A stretch of DNA of 64,000 nt. Origin: Portulaca oleracea (lineage: Eukaryota > Streptophyta > Magnoliopsida > Caryophyllales > Portulacaceae). Each line of letters begins with the position of its first letter. Within the stretch, counting starts at the first letter, position 1. Location: assembly GCA_029582165.1 (NCBI GenBank), contig CM055870.1, forward strand, positions 51,553,213-51,617,212, read 5' to 3'. Positions 49,300-60,256 of the stretch are shown piece after piece. A model generated the notes under the pieces. It searched no databases. It had not been told where the DNA came from and saw only the letters and a list, made by a program, of their open reading frames with translations. Both the position numbers and the translations under genes were made by a program.

Positions 49300-50501
49300 T
49301 GGAGCGTGGCGTAGTGGGAGAGATTGTATAACTAGCTTGAGAATCTTGAATCAATAATCAACAAAAGCTTGGGACACCAAAAGGATTGGATATGACCTTG
49401 GATAAAGGAGAATCCACCACCAAAGGCCTAACACCCCACCATGACCATCATAAAGGAAAATCCACCAAATGATCAATAAAGGAATGACTAGAAACACCAC
49501 CACTTGATTAATGGATAAAGTAATCTAGATTTGAGAAAAGTTTAGGGAAGCCCTAACCAATGCATAAGCATATTCATAAATTATCAAAAGCTGCTGGAAA
49601 AGAGAAAAAACAAGCTATTTATACTAAGCCCAGAATTTAAGACAAAACAGCGTAAAAATGAAGTCGTCTCGCGCCTGAGCGTATGACGCGGCGAAAGGTG
49701 CGGCTTCAGCGGCGACTGGCGTCGATCGTCGGCGATTCGTGCAGCGCGGCAGAAGTCCAGCTCGGGCGAGCAGGAGGGTGGCTCGGGCGAGCTGGCCCTC
49801 TGACTGCCTTGGCCTGTCGCTGGCCAAGATGGTCGCGGGCGCGACAGACTGTTGGCTCGGGCGAGCCAGCGGCTTGCTCGGGCGAGCAGGCCGTCTGTCC
49901 GCCCTGGGCGCCCGTGACAAACAGGGCAGAATGGTTGCTCGGGCGAGCAGATGATTGGCTCGGGCGAGCAACGCTTCTGGGCAGTTTTCCCTGCCGACTT
50001 CAAATGCGCATAACTTCTTCATCCGAACTCCGTTTAGGCCCGTAAGATATCGTTGGAAAGCTCTCAGTGTGTACTATAAGCTCCCAAAATTTGAGCCTCA
50101 TCGGAGTTGTATTGAAGGAGTTATGACCCGATACGTGAAGGCACGCGCATTTCCAACCTCTGATCGTCTTCCCCCTTGCAAGTTATTAACTTGGTTACTT
50201 CCGAGACTTGATACCAACATGCCCTTCATTCCCGGGATGACCCAATCCGGTCCCGAGGCCTCCGAGGTCGTTGACAAGTCCCGAGCCTCTCCTTACTCCA
50301 ACAAGGATGGCTCGCCGAGGCCACGATAGTGTGATGCTCACCACCCCGCCTTTTGTAAAGGTGTATCGATTCTTGAAAACGAGTGGGTGAGCGGTTTTAG
50401 TCCGGTGATGATGGGTTGGGATTTCATTGATCTTATCTTTAATCGTAATCCCGGCTATGAAAGCTTGGCACCGAACCCGACACTAAACCCGATACGGTTC
50501 A
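49300..50501 (-). repeat. 5' LTR of Gag-protease element
   Basis: It runs TGAACCGTATCGGG at 50501 to CGCCACGCTCCA at 49300 in element orientation. Palindromes GCTCGGGCGAGC lie at 49760, 49781, 49855, 49876, 49937 and 49958, all upstream of the TATA box at 49615-49623. The counterpart of the divergent block in the other LTR is 49670-49808. Confidence 0.93.
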
Positions 50502-50506
50502 ATAGC
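50502..50506. repeat. Target-site duplication (right copy, ATAGC)
   Basis: Perfect repeat of 45715-45719, directly outside the 5' LTR. Confidence 0.92.
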
Positions 50507-52559
50507 TTACGTTAATTCAATAAAGTCTTTTAAAGGTTCAGCATCCAATTCATAGTTATTAGCACAACAATTAGGGAGAAGGGAAGAAGAACAGAGATAC
50601 TCAGAAACGTTCACTTCATTGAATGTAGAAACGGATACAAAATTATCAGACTTGGGGCTAATCCCAGCTGACTTAGACTTAATCACAGACTCACTAGAGC
50701 TCGACTCAGACTGGACCTTACAAGGTTCACCTAACACTAGGGTACATTTATTGTTAAAAGCATCGACCCAGGTCACTTGGTGGCAATCTTCATCAGCAGA
50801 GATCATGGTGCTTGGGTCGAATTCAGAGTTGGACAACACAACAACCAACGAGTGTACCCCTTTTTCCTCTTTAACAGCTTCCTAACCGAACACCAGACCG
50901 AACATACTCCCTTCAGAAAGATGAGTCCACTCAAGAGGTGACTGCTCATTTGTCTTAGGCTTGACAACTTTCTTCGATGAGACATAGCAGTCGTTGAAAA
51001 CTTCTAATCTGGGAAGACGAATACTATAAGTATACCGAGGTTCTGGGAAACCATACCAAGGGAAATCATCACCCTGCCTAATGAACTGTCCATTCAAGGT
51101 TAATGGATATGGCTTAGTCTCCATCAGCATAGGAGAATCGAACTGGTTTCTTTGACGAGCTAACGCAATCTTGGCAAGATGAACCTCTTGCTTAGTTGGT
51201 TTATACCCTAAACCAAAGCGACAGGAGTAACTGGAGGTAGAAAACTGCGGCGCAACTTTGTCTGGCCTCTTCCCTAAAGACATCCCCGGGAAATATCCTT
51301 GTCTTCCAATAATAGCATGGATCTTCAAGTTGGAGTAAGGAGCGAAGTCAAAGGGTGCTTTCGTCTTGTATAACCGCGATCATCTCAAAATTGTGAAGTT
51401 CCACATCGGTAGAGGTGTGCTCTACTTCCAATCCCGGCTGTTTGGGTTCGAAAGTCCCACGGATTGCTCCTCCTGAAAGGGTGACCACCTGATTTTGTAT
51501 GACCATCTTCACCTTCTGATGTAGTATTGAAGCCACGGCGTTACATTTGTGTAACCATGGGCGTCCAACAGTAGGTTAAAAGCAGGAGGAATATCCAAAA
51601 CCATGAATTCCACATTCTAAGCAACGTGGTCAAAGGTGATAGGGAACGTCACCGTCCCTAATGATTTCCGAGGGGTATTATCATATGCTCGAAGTAACAC
51701 AGCATCTTGAGCCAGTTGACTCTTTTGGACCCCTAGTTTGGCAGTAGTCCGCCAAGGACAAACATTCACAGCAGAACCATTTTCTACCAAAATTAATGGA
51801 ATCACTTTATTAGAGCAAAGTGCAATCAAGTACAAGGCTATGTTATGATTCGTTCCAGACACAGGTAGATCTTCATCACTAAAGGTAATGGCACCCTGGC
51901 TAGCAGCGACTTGTGGGACTAAGGCTTCTGGAGTTGTGGAGGTAGGAATGATGACATTTTGGAGAGCCCCCAGTACAAGCTCTCTATGCGGCTTAGAAGC
52001 ATATATCAATTGCCAAATTGACACATTCGCCACAGTCTTCTTCATTTGTGTAAGAACAACATCTTCAGGAGTAGCAGACGCCTCTGCTCTCGCAGGACTT
52101 GGATCTGGTGAAGGAACAACAGGTTCAGCCTTCGCCTGATTATGCCTTCCTGACCTAGTTAAGAATGCACCACTAGGTGGAATCTATTCTTCCTTATCGA
52201 ACCAGAAATCATCATTAGGGTCCTCTTCATACACGTCCTCTTCATCACTAACCCAAATACCTTTGACAGTAAAGGTTGTCAAATCTTCATGAAGGAGTGC
52301 AGGTGCTCCTTCATTGGTGATACATTCAGACGAATCAAAAGTGTCCAGTTTCACAAAGATGGCATGATTCGGGAGAGGATTGCTTTTGCTGTTGGGTTTA
52401 TTTGGAGCTTTGGGCATCGGCAACGCCCCAGAACAGATCATCTTCTCAATCTAATTCTTAAGCGTTCAGCATCGCTCGGTGTCATGACCTCTAGTCCGGT
52501 GGTATTTGCAGTAAGCATTGTTGTTCCATGCCGGTCCCTTAGCCTCAGGTTCAGGTCTA
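50507..52559 (-). pseudogene. Tat Gag C-terminus, protease and protease-RT linker
   Basis: Reading the minus strand from 52559: the Gag motif CKYHRTRGHDTERC (52510-52469) is followed by a TGA and an acidic linker (WVSDEEDVYEEDPNDDFWFD, near 52200). Protease (52045-51617) has LVENGSAVNVCP at about 51790, where the family norm is LVDNGSA. The catalytic Asp is therefore probably Glu here. RAYDNTPRKSLGTVTFPI follows. A further linker has GRQGYFPGMSLGKRPD, resembling the G-patch-like motif after Tat proteases. It ends KDFIELT plus a TAA at the insertion site, after which RT resumes at 45714. At least four in-frame stops or breaks are seen (52442, 52184, about 51617, about 51340). The order and motifs make the call firm. 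Confidence 0.82.
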
Positions 52560-52564
52560 GGTAC
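52560..52564. repeat. Target-site duplication of solo LTR (left copy, GGTAC)
   Basis: GGTAC before the LTR start at 52565 is repeated at 54177-54181 directly after its ACA end. Confidence 0.85.
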
Positions 52565-54176
52565 AGTTTAAACCCAATTTTGTGTCTAAATACTGCCTAA
52601 ATCGTTAGGCTTTTAACTCGTTTCGTGGTTTAATTTCATAGTTTTTAATGCGTTTTTGGTTATTTTGTAGATTTTGGAGATTTCACTGAAAACGTAGCAA
52701 AACTGGCCTTTTTATAGCATTTTTGGTGATTTCCCGAGCCGAGGCGGACCAGAAGTCGAGGCGGAGTCGACCCGGGACTACTTTCCTCACCTTTGGTGTC
52801 AATTCGTAAAGTAGCACCTGCTACGACACTCAGATCGGGCGTTACATGCTTCGGAAAGAAGGAAGAACAAAGGGAAGGAAAGCCAAGGCGTAGCCCCCGC
52901 CACGAATGGTGTAGCACCCGCTACGCCCAAAGCACATATGAAGCCGAGTGCGACCGTAGCCACGGTGAGCATAGGCAGAGGGTCAGGATGACCGAGAAAG
53001 ACCGTACCCACGGTCAGCACTATCGTACCCACGGCGCTGCGAAGCTCAAAATCTCCTGCACTTTTCGCTCGTCACGCCCGCGACGGGGGTGGTCACGCCC
53101 GCGACCCCCCTACTGGGTTGCGATTCCTCGGCTTGAAACACTGCGTTTTGGCCTACTGTTTTCACTTATTTAAATAGCTCTTTTGCTGCGATTGTGAGGG
53201 GGGTTCGATTCGAGGGGACTTTTGGATAGAATTAGATAATTTCTAGCTTTGTATTAATGACTTTTAGAGAGAGATTAGTTAGAGATTAATCTATGGTTTC
53301 AGAAATTTGTGTTTATTATTGAAGATTTGGGTATTCAAACAATTGAAAGATTGTTGGATTATCTTTTTATTGCTTTCCTTGGTTCATCTACAACACTTTG
53401 ATAAGTATTCTCTTCCTTTAACTCTTTTATTAATTACCTTGCTAATTACTTTCATTGCTCTTAATTGCTTTGCTTGCTATTTCATTGTTCTTGCTTGTTT
53501 ATGGTTGTTTGATGTTAGAAATCATGTTTAGGTTTGGTTTGGATGTTGTTAGCTTAGTTTTTATCATGATTAGTGGCTAGAAACCCTATGGGTTAGGGGG
53601 TAAGTAAGGGTGTGAATGGGTGATTAGGTTTGGGTTAGCAATATTAGTGAGTAATTAGTTGGGAAATGAATTTCCCACTCCTATCCTTCCCTCAAGTAGG
53701 ATGTATTTGGGTTCGGAAGCTCCCGAATACATCCAACACTTGTGTTGGAAGGTGGGAATTGGGATAGTTAGTACTCTATTCATGGAAATGAATGGAGACT
53801 AACTAGGAAATTTCGTTTCATTAACCCTCCGGGTCTGTCGATGGACTTTGGGGAAATTAATCCGGACTATCCTCGGAAGAGGAAGCTCGGTGGGTATTTT
53901 CAAACGGAATTGCCACTTGATTCTCCCTTCTTGTTATTCCCTTATTGCAAAACCCATTTCCTCATCTCCGTTTGCATCGCGAACAACCTCTCAAGCCCAT
54001 TTTCCATTCCTTGATCGACCTTAGATTTCTTTGTTGCTTCGTGACCGCCTCTTTCAAACCGATATCCTTACCTTAGAAATTTTGACCCGACCTTAGACCT
54101 AGTTTCTATGACCAAGGTCGCCTGCTCCCTGAGAAAGAACGATATAAAAACCGAGGTCTCACAAACCACTGTTACA
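52565..54176 (+). mobile_element. Solo LTR (TGTTTAGACCC family), with target duplication
   Basis: It starts AGTTTAAACCC (first base changed from the TG of its relatives) and ends CACTGTTACA. It carries the same landmarks as the LTRs at 43448 and 60257: a U3 palindrome-rich segment (52886-53110), a TATA-like TATTTAAATAG at 53167, AAACCCTATGGGTTAG, and GAGAAAGAACGAT near the end. The 5-bp duplication GGTAC on both sides shows a complete element inserted into the Tat gag and then lost its interior by LTR-LTR recombination. Confidence 0.92.
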
Positions 54177-54890
54177 GGTACTAGCAACTGGATCTTGTTT
54201 GATTTTAGCAATCGGTGCAAAGCTTCAGCATAAGTCATATGAAGTGAGGTATATGAATCGTATTGGAAGTAAGTCGTCTTTGGAGGCGGACCACGATTCA
54301 CATTCTGTACAAAGCTTGTCTCGACCACCTTAGGAGCATTGGTGGTCCTTCTTCCCTCGTTGTTGCCCTTCCAATTTTTGGACGCAACGGTCCTTTCCTT
54401 GCGTGCCTCTAGCTTAGGACATAACTTCTTCAAGTACTCAAAAATCTCAACCACATGAAAGTCTAACTGTTGTGCCAGACTTGGTTTTAAACCGCGGACG
54501 AATGTTTCCAACTGCATTTCGGTGGGAATGATGCTAGTCACCTGAGATGGCTTAGCATGCCACCTCTCGTAGTAGGCTGTCAACGACTCATTTTCCCCAT
54601 GTCGAATGGCCATGATATCTGTTAGGGTCACCTTATCTTTTAGGATCTTGCTGTAATGCTCGATAAATGCCCTACGCAATGCAGTCCAATCTCCTCGCAC
54701 CTCTAAAGGAAGAGTGTAATACCGATTCAATGCCTCATCATTCAACGTTGATGGGAAAACTTGCTTGTAATGCTCGGTAGTGACACCTCGAAGTGGCATT
54801 ACTCGGTTGAACTCCCACACATGATGGGTTAGATTCTCAGATGGGTAGGACTTCTTCAGCGGAATATCTGACAGACCTAAAAGTACAAGG
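54177..54890 (-). pseudogene. Tat Gag, capsid region
   Basis: The minus-strand frame is open through this block and reads LSDIPLKKSYPSENLTHHVW, EFNRVMPLRGV, RYYTLPLEVRGDWTALRRAF, TDIMAIRHGENESLTAYYER, IIPTEMQLETFVRGLKPSLA and MTYAEALHRLLKSN. This is the Retrotrans_gag-type domain of Tat elements. The N-terminal part is missing because the LTR at 54891 cuts it. Open frame accidentally extends into both flanking LTRs (54068-54967), so those ends are not Gag. The 3' side continues at 52559 beyond the solo LTR. Confidence 0.88.
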
Positions 54891-56309
54891 TGTTTGTGTA
54901 CCGTAAGTGTACAGGTCTGTGTAGTAATAAAAATATCGTTCTCTCTCAAGGATTTGCGTTCAACCATGCACTGAACTAGTTCGCTTCAAAGAATGCTAGG
55001 TCGATCCAAGGGTTGTGGTAAAGGTTTCTAAACTAAACTAAGAAAGCATGAATTTTTAGGGTTTTAACCAATTAATTAAAAGCATTCAGGGGAGTCCACT
55101 CTAGTCAATCAATCAAATTATCAACAATCTCGGTGCAGGTAACAAGATAATTGGGGGTCTATAATCTTTCTAGGCCTTATCACTTCGATCTTTCGATCCT
55201 AGGTGAGTTACAGTGATTAGACTAAACATTATTTCTAACTATTTAATCTAATCAAAGATAAGAATGGATTATAAATTGACCCTAGTCAAGAATCATTATG
55301 TCTAACTATTTTCTAAATCTATTCAATCTACGTAGTCCAATTCAAGACTCAAACTGTCATTATATTGTCAAGAATCTAAGATAAGGTAAAGACTGAAACT
55401 GTCGTTCTATTGCCAAATTACCATGACATACGTTACACGCAGATTAAACGAATAAAAGATAACCTAACACCGAAACTGTATTCAAATTCAACTAATAGAC
55501 ATAGAGTTTATCCCCCAAACAAAGGAAATTAGCTACTCATCATATTGAAAGTAAACATAGCGAATTTTAAACAAGAAAAAGAAAGCATGAAAGAGAAAAA
55601 AATAGAAATAAACCGTGTTCGAATTGGCGGAATTGAGCTCTTCGTGTCACCCGAATCGATCCCTTTCGTGTTATCCGATCACAAACAACAATCTAATCGA
55701 ATAACAATCCTTGAGAATTAATTGTAAAGAAAAGTATCTAAAAGCTATTCTAAGAAGCTCTCTAAAATCTGCTCCAAAAAAAATGATAGATAAAAACTCT
55801 CCCAAAAACGGCTGCACGAAACCCTTTTATAGGGCTGAATTAGGGCATAAAACGCCGCCTGCGTTTTTGGAAATGTTGGCTGCGTTTTGCCCAAAATTGC
55901 AGCTCTTCCATGTCTGGGCGCTGGCTGTGCTTGGAAAACAGCAGCTGCATTTTGCTTCTTCTCGATTGCCAAGCTCTCTGGAGAAGGCGCTCGCTGCGTT
56001 TTGAAAACACTGCCTGCACCTTGCCTTTCCGCCTCAATTGGACTTGGGCCGTGTAATTTTGGGTCATTCTTCCTTCCTTCTTCTCTTCTTCTTCAACTTC
56101 TTTTTTTATTTCTTTGATTTTTGATATTTGTCCTCCAATTTTTCATGCCATTTTGATATAATTCCACTAATTCCTGCAAAACACACCAACCTCGCGAACA
56201 AGTGTATAAATCACAGAATTTGACATAGAAAATACGAGGTATCGGGTATAAAAGGCATGAAACTGACATGTTTTGAGCCCTAAAAACTCTATATAAAAAC
56301 GACTTATCA
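54891..56309 (-). mobile_element. 3' LTR of minus-strand Athila-like element
   Basis: In element orientation it begins TGATAAGTCGTTTT at 56309 directly after a polypurine tract and ends CACAAACA at 54891 against the Tat gag. A cluster of GCTGCGTTTTG-like GC-rich words (55850-56010) lies just upstream of a TATA box (CCTATAAAAGGG, + strand 55824-55835). U5 ends with the GTACACTTACGGTACAC region seen in other plant LTRs. Confidence 0.75.
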
Positions 56310-56345
56310 AATCCCCCCATGCATAGCTCTTGTTTGCCCCCAAGC
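56310..56345 (-). promoter_or_regulatory. Polypurine tract with adjacent G-rich hairpin motif
   Basis: On the minus strand TTGCTTGGGGGCAAACAAG is followed by CTATGCATGGGGGGATT and then the LTR. It has the same layout as 35692-35725 (hairpin-like TTGC...GCAA, then purine tract). Confidence 0.7.
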
Positions 56346-58436
56346 AAGTCAGAATTGAAACAGGAAGATTAGGGCTCAAATAGGAAAAACATAAACTAAG
56401 AAGAAAAGGAAGCGGAAAGAGTTTTCGAAAGGAATACAAAAACAAAATCTTAACACCCTCTCAGGCTAACCATTCTAACACATCAATTCAAAAAGCAAGC
56501 ACAAAGATCAGTCTGGACAAGATCAAAACTAGGTTCAAAAGAGAAAGGGAGAAATTTTCGAAACCAAAAAGGAGAGAACAAGTACTTCAGAAGCATAAAT
56601 CCGCCAACAATCTCAAGAAAAATGCAAATACGCGCGGTTGGTTATGGACGTAAGTCATTCAAAAAGAGCAAACCTCACATAGGAAAGAATAAAATTACTC
56701 AATCACTCAAATTTCAATATGTATGTCGGTTTTCTCATACTCAAACCAATAGAAACAAACTGCCATAAGCTTGGTAAAAACCTCGCTCTCCACAACTGGT
56801 ATGCAATGCACAAGTGACAATCAACAGGACTTTTCCGGGTTGTAACGGGGCTTAGGTTAGGGGAAAGGATCGGTATAATTTGGGAATGAGGAGTTAAGAG
56901 CCATGCTTGGATTGATTTCCAATGAGTATAACACTCTAAACTCTCCTTCTTGCTTAATGTATACAAGGAATTTCACCTTTCACCCTCAACAATATGAAAC
57001 ATCTCAACTTAATACAACCAGGTCAAAGTTTTCAGAACTTTAAATTGAATCTCCCTAATCACACTTTTCTTTTTGGAACTCTTTTTCCCTTTTTATTTTA
57101 TTTTTTTTACTTCTCTTTTTTTTTTTCTTTTTGGTGGGTGATCGGGGAGAAGAAAACTATGGAATTATAACTTCGACCTCGATATGATATATGAACAACA
57201 TAACCAAACTCCAATCATTCAAAAGGTGGGACTTTCAGATTCTCCCAATTCGAAACAATAAGCACAATTTCTCCCAAACTTCATATTTTTGTTCACAAAC
57301 ACACCAAACCAACTGTTTCTTCCAAAAAACGACAAACTCTCATTTAACCAAGCAAGGCAATGGGATACTAGATATCAAAGGCGAAAGCTTGTATTGTTAG
57401 GGTTCAATCATGAAAGAATGGTAAACAAAGGCTAGGCGGGGCAAAAAGAACGGTAAATATAACGTAGGGTAGGCTATTTGGCAATGTAGCTTTGCAAAAT
57501 AAAATGAATGCCTTAATCACTTCATCAGAGCATGCAATGCAAATATGTAGTCTCAAACAAGATGCAAAACAAGTTCTAGAGATGAAACTAAGGGGTGAGT
57601 CACTCAGGGAATCATGGAATTGATAAAAGTAATCAATTCAAAATTTAGGCAATGTGGACTCACTGGATCGGGCTCAATCAACTAAACTTAGCCCAAAGAT
57701 TTACGGCATGCACATTTATACTTTCTAAGAAAGTCAAAGCAGTCAAATACAACTTTCGCAACTTGTCTCAAAATAAGAAGATTTGAAGGAAAAGGTTTCA
57801 AAAACTTTTGAGAACTCATCCAGACTTTTCAAAGCGAAGCAAGTTAAACTGAAAGCAAGAAGGGTTTACAAATCATCACTGAAGGTGTTTCCGATTTTAG
57901 TCCTAGTCCTATCCTATATTTTTTGTTTTTTCTAGTCTTTTCTAATTTTGTCTTTGGTCTTTTTCTAATTTTCTGATTTCTTTTGAATTTTTTTGAGATA
58001 AGTGGATGCAAAAGAAAGAAAAAGAAACAAACTAAGAAAAGAAAGAAAAATCTATATGCTTCTAACTAATGCAATCTAGGTGGATGCAATTTAAAAGAAA
58101 AACTTAGAAAGAAAAACTTAAGAAAACTAGAAAACAAAAGAAAAACACACTAGAAACTCAAATAAAAGAAAACAAACAAGCTAAAAACTAGAAAACATTC
58201 TAAACTAAGAACAAGCAAATAAAAGAAACTCACAAAAACAAGAAAAATCAGACTAAAAATTGAAAAATAAGCGTGAAACAAGAAAAAGAAAGACGAAAAT
58301 AACTGAAAAATAAACGAAAAATAGAGAAACAAGAAAAATATTCACAGAAGTGAAATATTCAATCCCCCCCCATGCTTAAACGTTGTATTGTACTCAATGC
58401 AGAAGACAACGATGAAGGGTAAGGTTAAGTAAAGGA
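56346..58436 (-). other. Long 3' UTR of minus-strand Athila-like element
   Basis: No gene is seen. Just after the ORF stop the minus strand has AAGCATGGGGGGGGATTGAA (58376-58357), a second polypurine-like run about 2 kb from the true LTR boundary. The stretch 57900-58340 is very A-rich on the + strand (many AGAAAAA words). The layout mirrors 33936-35691. Confidence 0.6.
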
Positions 58437-59704
58437 TCAAGGACCCTCGGTCAGTGGGGAAGGGTTGGTATGACTTGGTCTTGGTGGTGGTGAGGCTCGA
58501 TCAAACATGGCTTGTATAAGGCAGGCAAGGTTAGGTATGGACTCGTCAAGGCGGTCAAAACGAAGGTCAATCTGACCCTTATACTCAACAAAACTCTCCC
58601 GCAACTCATTCATACGGAGCTCGGTCTGATCAACGGAGGTCTGGAGGTCGCCAAAGCGCGCGTCATAGTCTAGTTGGGGTTGTTCGGGTTGAGGGTTAGG
58701 GTGGATTTCAGTTTCAGGCTCGGGGTCAAACTTAGGAAAAGGAGGCATCCAAAGCAAGTTCTCTTCAAGTTGGGGTGAGATGTGAGGATGAGGGATGGGA
58801 ATGCTAGCGTGGTTGGGATAAACCTAACGACAATGTGATTGTTTGCCAAACTTGCACAAACCAAAAGAGTTACACTGATCACCATCCGAAAATATGCTAC
58901 GCAGGACAAGGTCGATAGGGTTTCTAGGAGGTCTAAAGCCGTATTGGCGTGTTAAGTGTGTGATGTAGCCTCCTATGGCAATGCTTTTGTTGGACGAGGT
59001 AGCGACACTCGAAAGGTGATGAGCAAGCATAAGTGCGGGGTCGACACGTGTATCAGCATCAAGCATATAACGCAACATATAGCAATCAGCCCGGGTAGCT
59101 TTGTTTGAGCTACCAGGCCTCCCGAACATACTGCAAAAGAGTATGCGGTGAACATACCTCATCACGGGGTTTCTAATTAGGGTCGCGGGCGTGTTGCTAG
59201 GGTCCCAATTGTCAAAAACAAAATTTTTTTAAAAGAAACCCTTCCCATCCCATTCTAAAGGTGTGAGGGACGATTCCCGACATGTACATTTAGGTAACCC
59301 AAAGGCACGGGCAAACTCGGATACGGCCAACGTCCTTTCATCCCACAAAAGCTGAAAACGGATACACCCATCCCTCCCTTGGAGGTTCACAACTAGGGTT
59401 GACAATTATTCAAGGGTAATCCCCCTATAGGTCGGTTCGCCAAGCCTAGCTATGTTGGCCATATTAAAACACTCTAACGTCCACGAAACATCATCCAACT
59501 TGCCACAATTACACAAGAAAGGTTCATGCATATATTTGGTGGAGATGAGGGCTCGTTGGGAAAGGGATTCGTACCTCTTCTTGGTTTACCCTTCAAAGTT
59601 GAAGGGGTTCGAGCTCCTCGAGTATCTTGGAGGTGCAGCTTTTTATTTTCCTTTCTCCGCCACCGTAGCTTTGTGCTTCTGGCTGCCTCCGGCTTCGTTG
59701 TCAT
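58437..59704 (-). pseudogene. Athila-type ORF (env-position family), with stops and one frameshift
   Basis: ATG at 59704 (MTTKPEAARSTKLRWRRKEN) lies four bases after a CCCCCAG that could be a 3' splice site. A frameshift near 59590 leads into the main frame. That frame reads KRYESLSQRALISTKYMHEP, DDVSWTLECFNMANIARLGE, VSEFARAFGLPKC, MRYVHRILFCSMFGRPGSSN, GGYITHLTRQYGF and a coiled coil (RFGDLQTSVDQTELRMNEL, RFDRLDESI) to 58437. Stops lie near 59400 and 59230 and at 58824. The central HRI...SMFGR...YITHL order parallels HRIVSSSVFGR...ICHFL in the + strand ORF at 32439-33935. Both therefore belong to one family that I know only as Athila ORF-1 or putative plant transposon protein. Confidence 0.65.
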
Positions 59705-60256
59705 CCTGGGGGACCAGAGAAGTTAGGATTCTTAGTTCTCACCATCTAAAAATACTCACAAAATCAGTACAATCACCAATATAGATTCTAGTTATCAAAT
59801 AAGCATGATCATAATGCAAAAACTTAGTACTAACAATCCCCCATGCTTATTTGATACAAAGGATTGAAATCAAGATAAATCTAACCTAAAACCTTACTAA
59901 AAACAGAGCATTACCACCACAACATAATCAGAAGAAAAACCTAGACCTAAATTACACAATTTCAACATCACATTGCCCTCTCAATACATCCAACATCATG
60001 ATTGTCTCATGTCAGGAACAAAAAGATCAAAAATCAACAACTAAGTTCATGCCCTAATCAAGAATACAATCCAAGAATTCAAACCCAAATCAAGAAATTT
60101 GAATCTAGGATATGATAAATAGTATAAATTGAACAAATTACTCAATACTCTCAAGTATTCAATCAAAATCATACCACAATCAAAGTATAATCAAATAACA
60201 AGAGGAAGAGTTGAGAATTTCATACCTTGAGTTTGAAGAGGGAAGAGGAATTGAGC
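59705..60256 (-). other. Leader with possible intron upstream of the env-position ORF
   Basis: On the minus strand AAACTCAAG/GTATGAAATTC (donor near 60226) and CTTCTCTGGTCCCCCAG/GATGAC (acceptor near 59709) would bound an AT-rich intron of about 515 bp ending just before the ORF start. A G-run AAGCATGGGGGATTG lies at about 59838-59852. The upstream exon is cut by the insertion at 60257. Spliced env-like messages are known for some plant gypsy elements, but here this is inference. Confidence 0.4.

Larger units (their letters stand above)
45720..50501 (-). mobile_element. Complete non-autonomous Ty3/gypsy element (LTR-Gag-protease-LTR, 4782 bp)
   Basis: Two LTRs (1200 and 1202 bp) flank 2380 bp of internal DNA. 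A perfect 5-bp target duplication (ATAGC), TG...CA ends, an initiator-Met tRNA primer site and a polypurine tract are all present. The only ORF encodes Gag, zinc knuckle and protease, with no RT, RNase H or integrase. The element must therefore have moved with enzymes from a relative. It is inserted between protease and RT of the Tat element, in the same orientation. LTR differences outside one hypervariable block are few (about seven seen in about 1 kb), which indicates recent insertion. Confidence 0.93.
40873..54890 (-). mobile_element. Decayed Tat-lineage Ty3/gypsy retrotransposon with three nested insertions
   Basis: Minus-strand order is Gag (54890 to 54177, continuing at 52559), protease and linker (to 50507), RT (45714 to 45027, then 43447 to 42785), Ty3 RNase H, second archaeal-type RNase H and integrase (to 40873). 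The dual RNase H and the Gag motif CKYHRTRGHDTERC are typical of the Tat lineage. It is interrupted by a solo LTR, a full Gag-protease element and another solo LTR. Its 5' end is cut by the LTR at 54891. Several in-frame stops and substituted catalytic residues show it is dead. Its own LTRs are not seen. Confidence 0.85.

Noticed and set aside
55711..56117. ORFs in the 54891-56309 LTR (both strands)
   Set aside because: They coincide with the GC-rich word cluster of U3 and a TATA/leader region, and have no domain.
58357..58376. G-run at the ORF end as the true polypurine tract, which would give a 3.4-kb LTR
   Set aside because: A better boundary (hairpin motif, purine tract, TGATAAGTCG start) lies at 56309-56345 and gives a 1.4-kb LTR of usual size.
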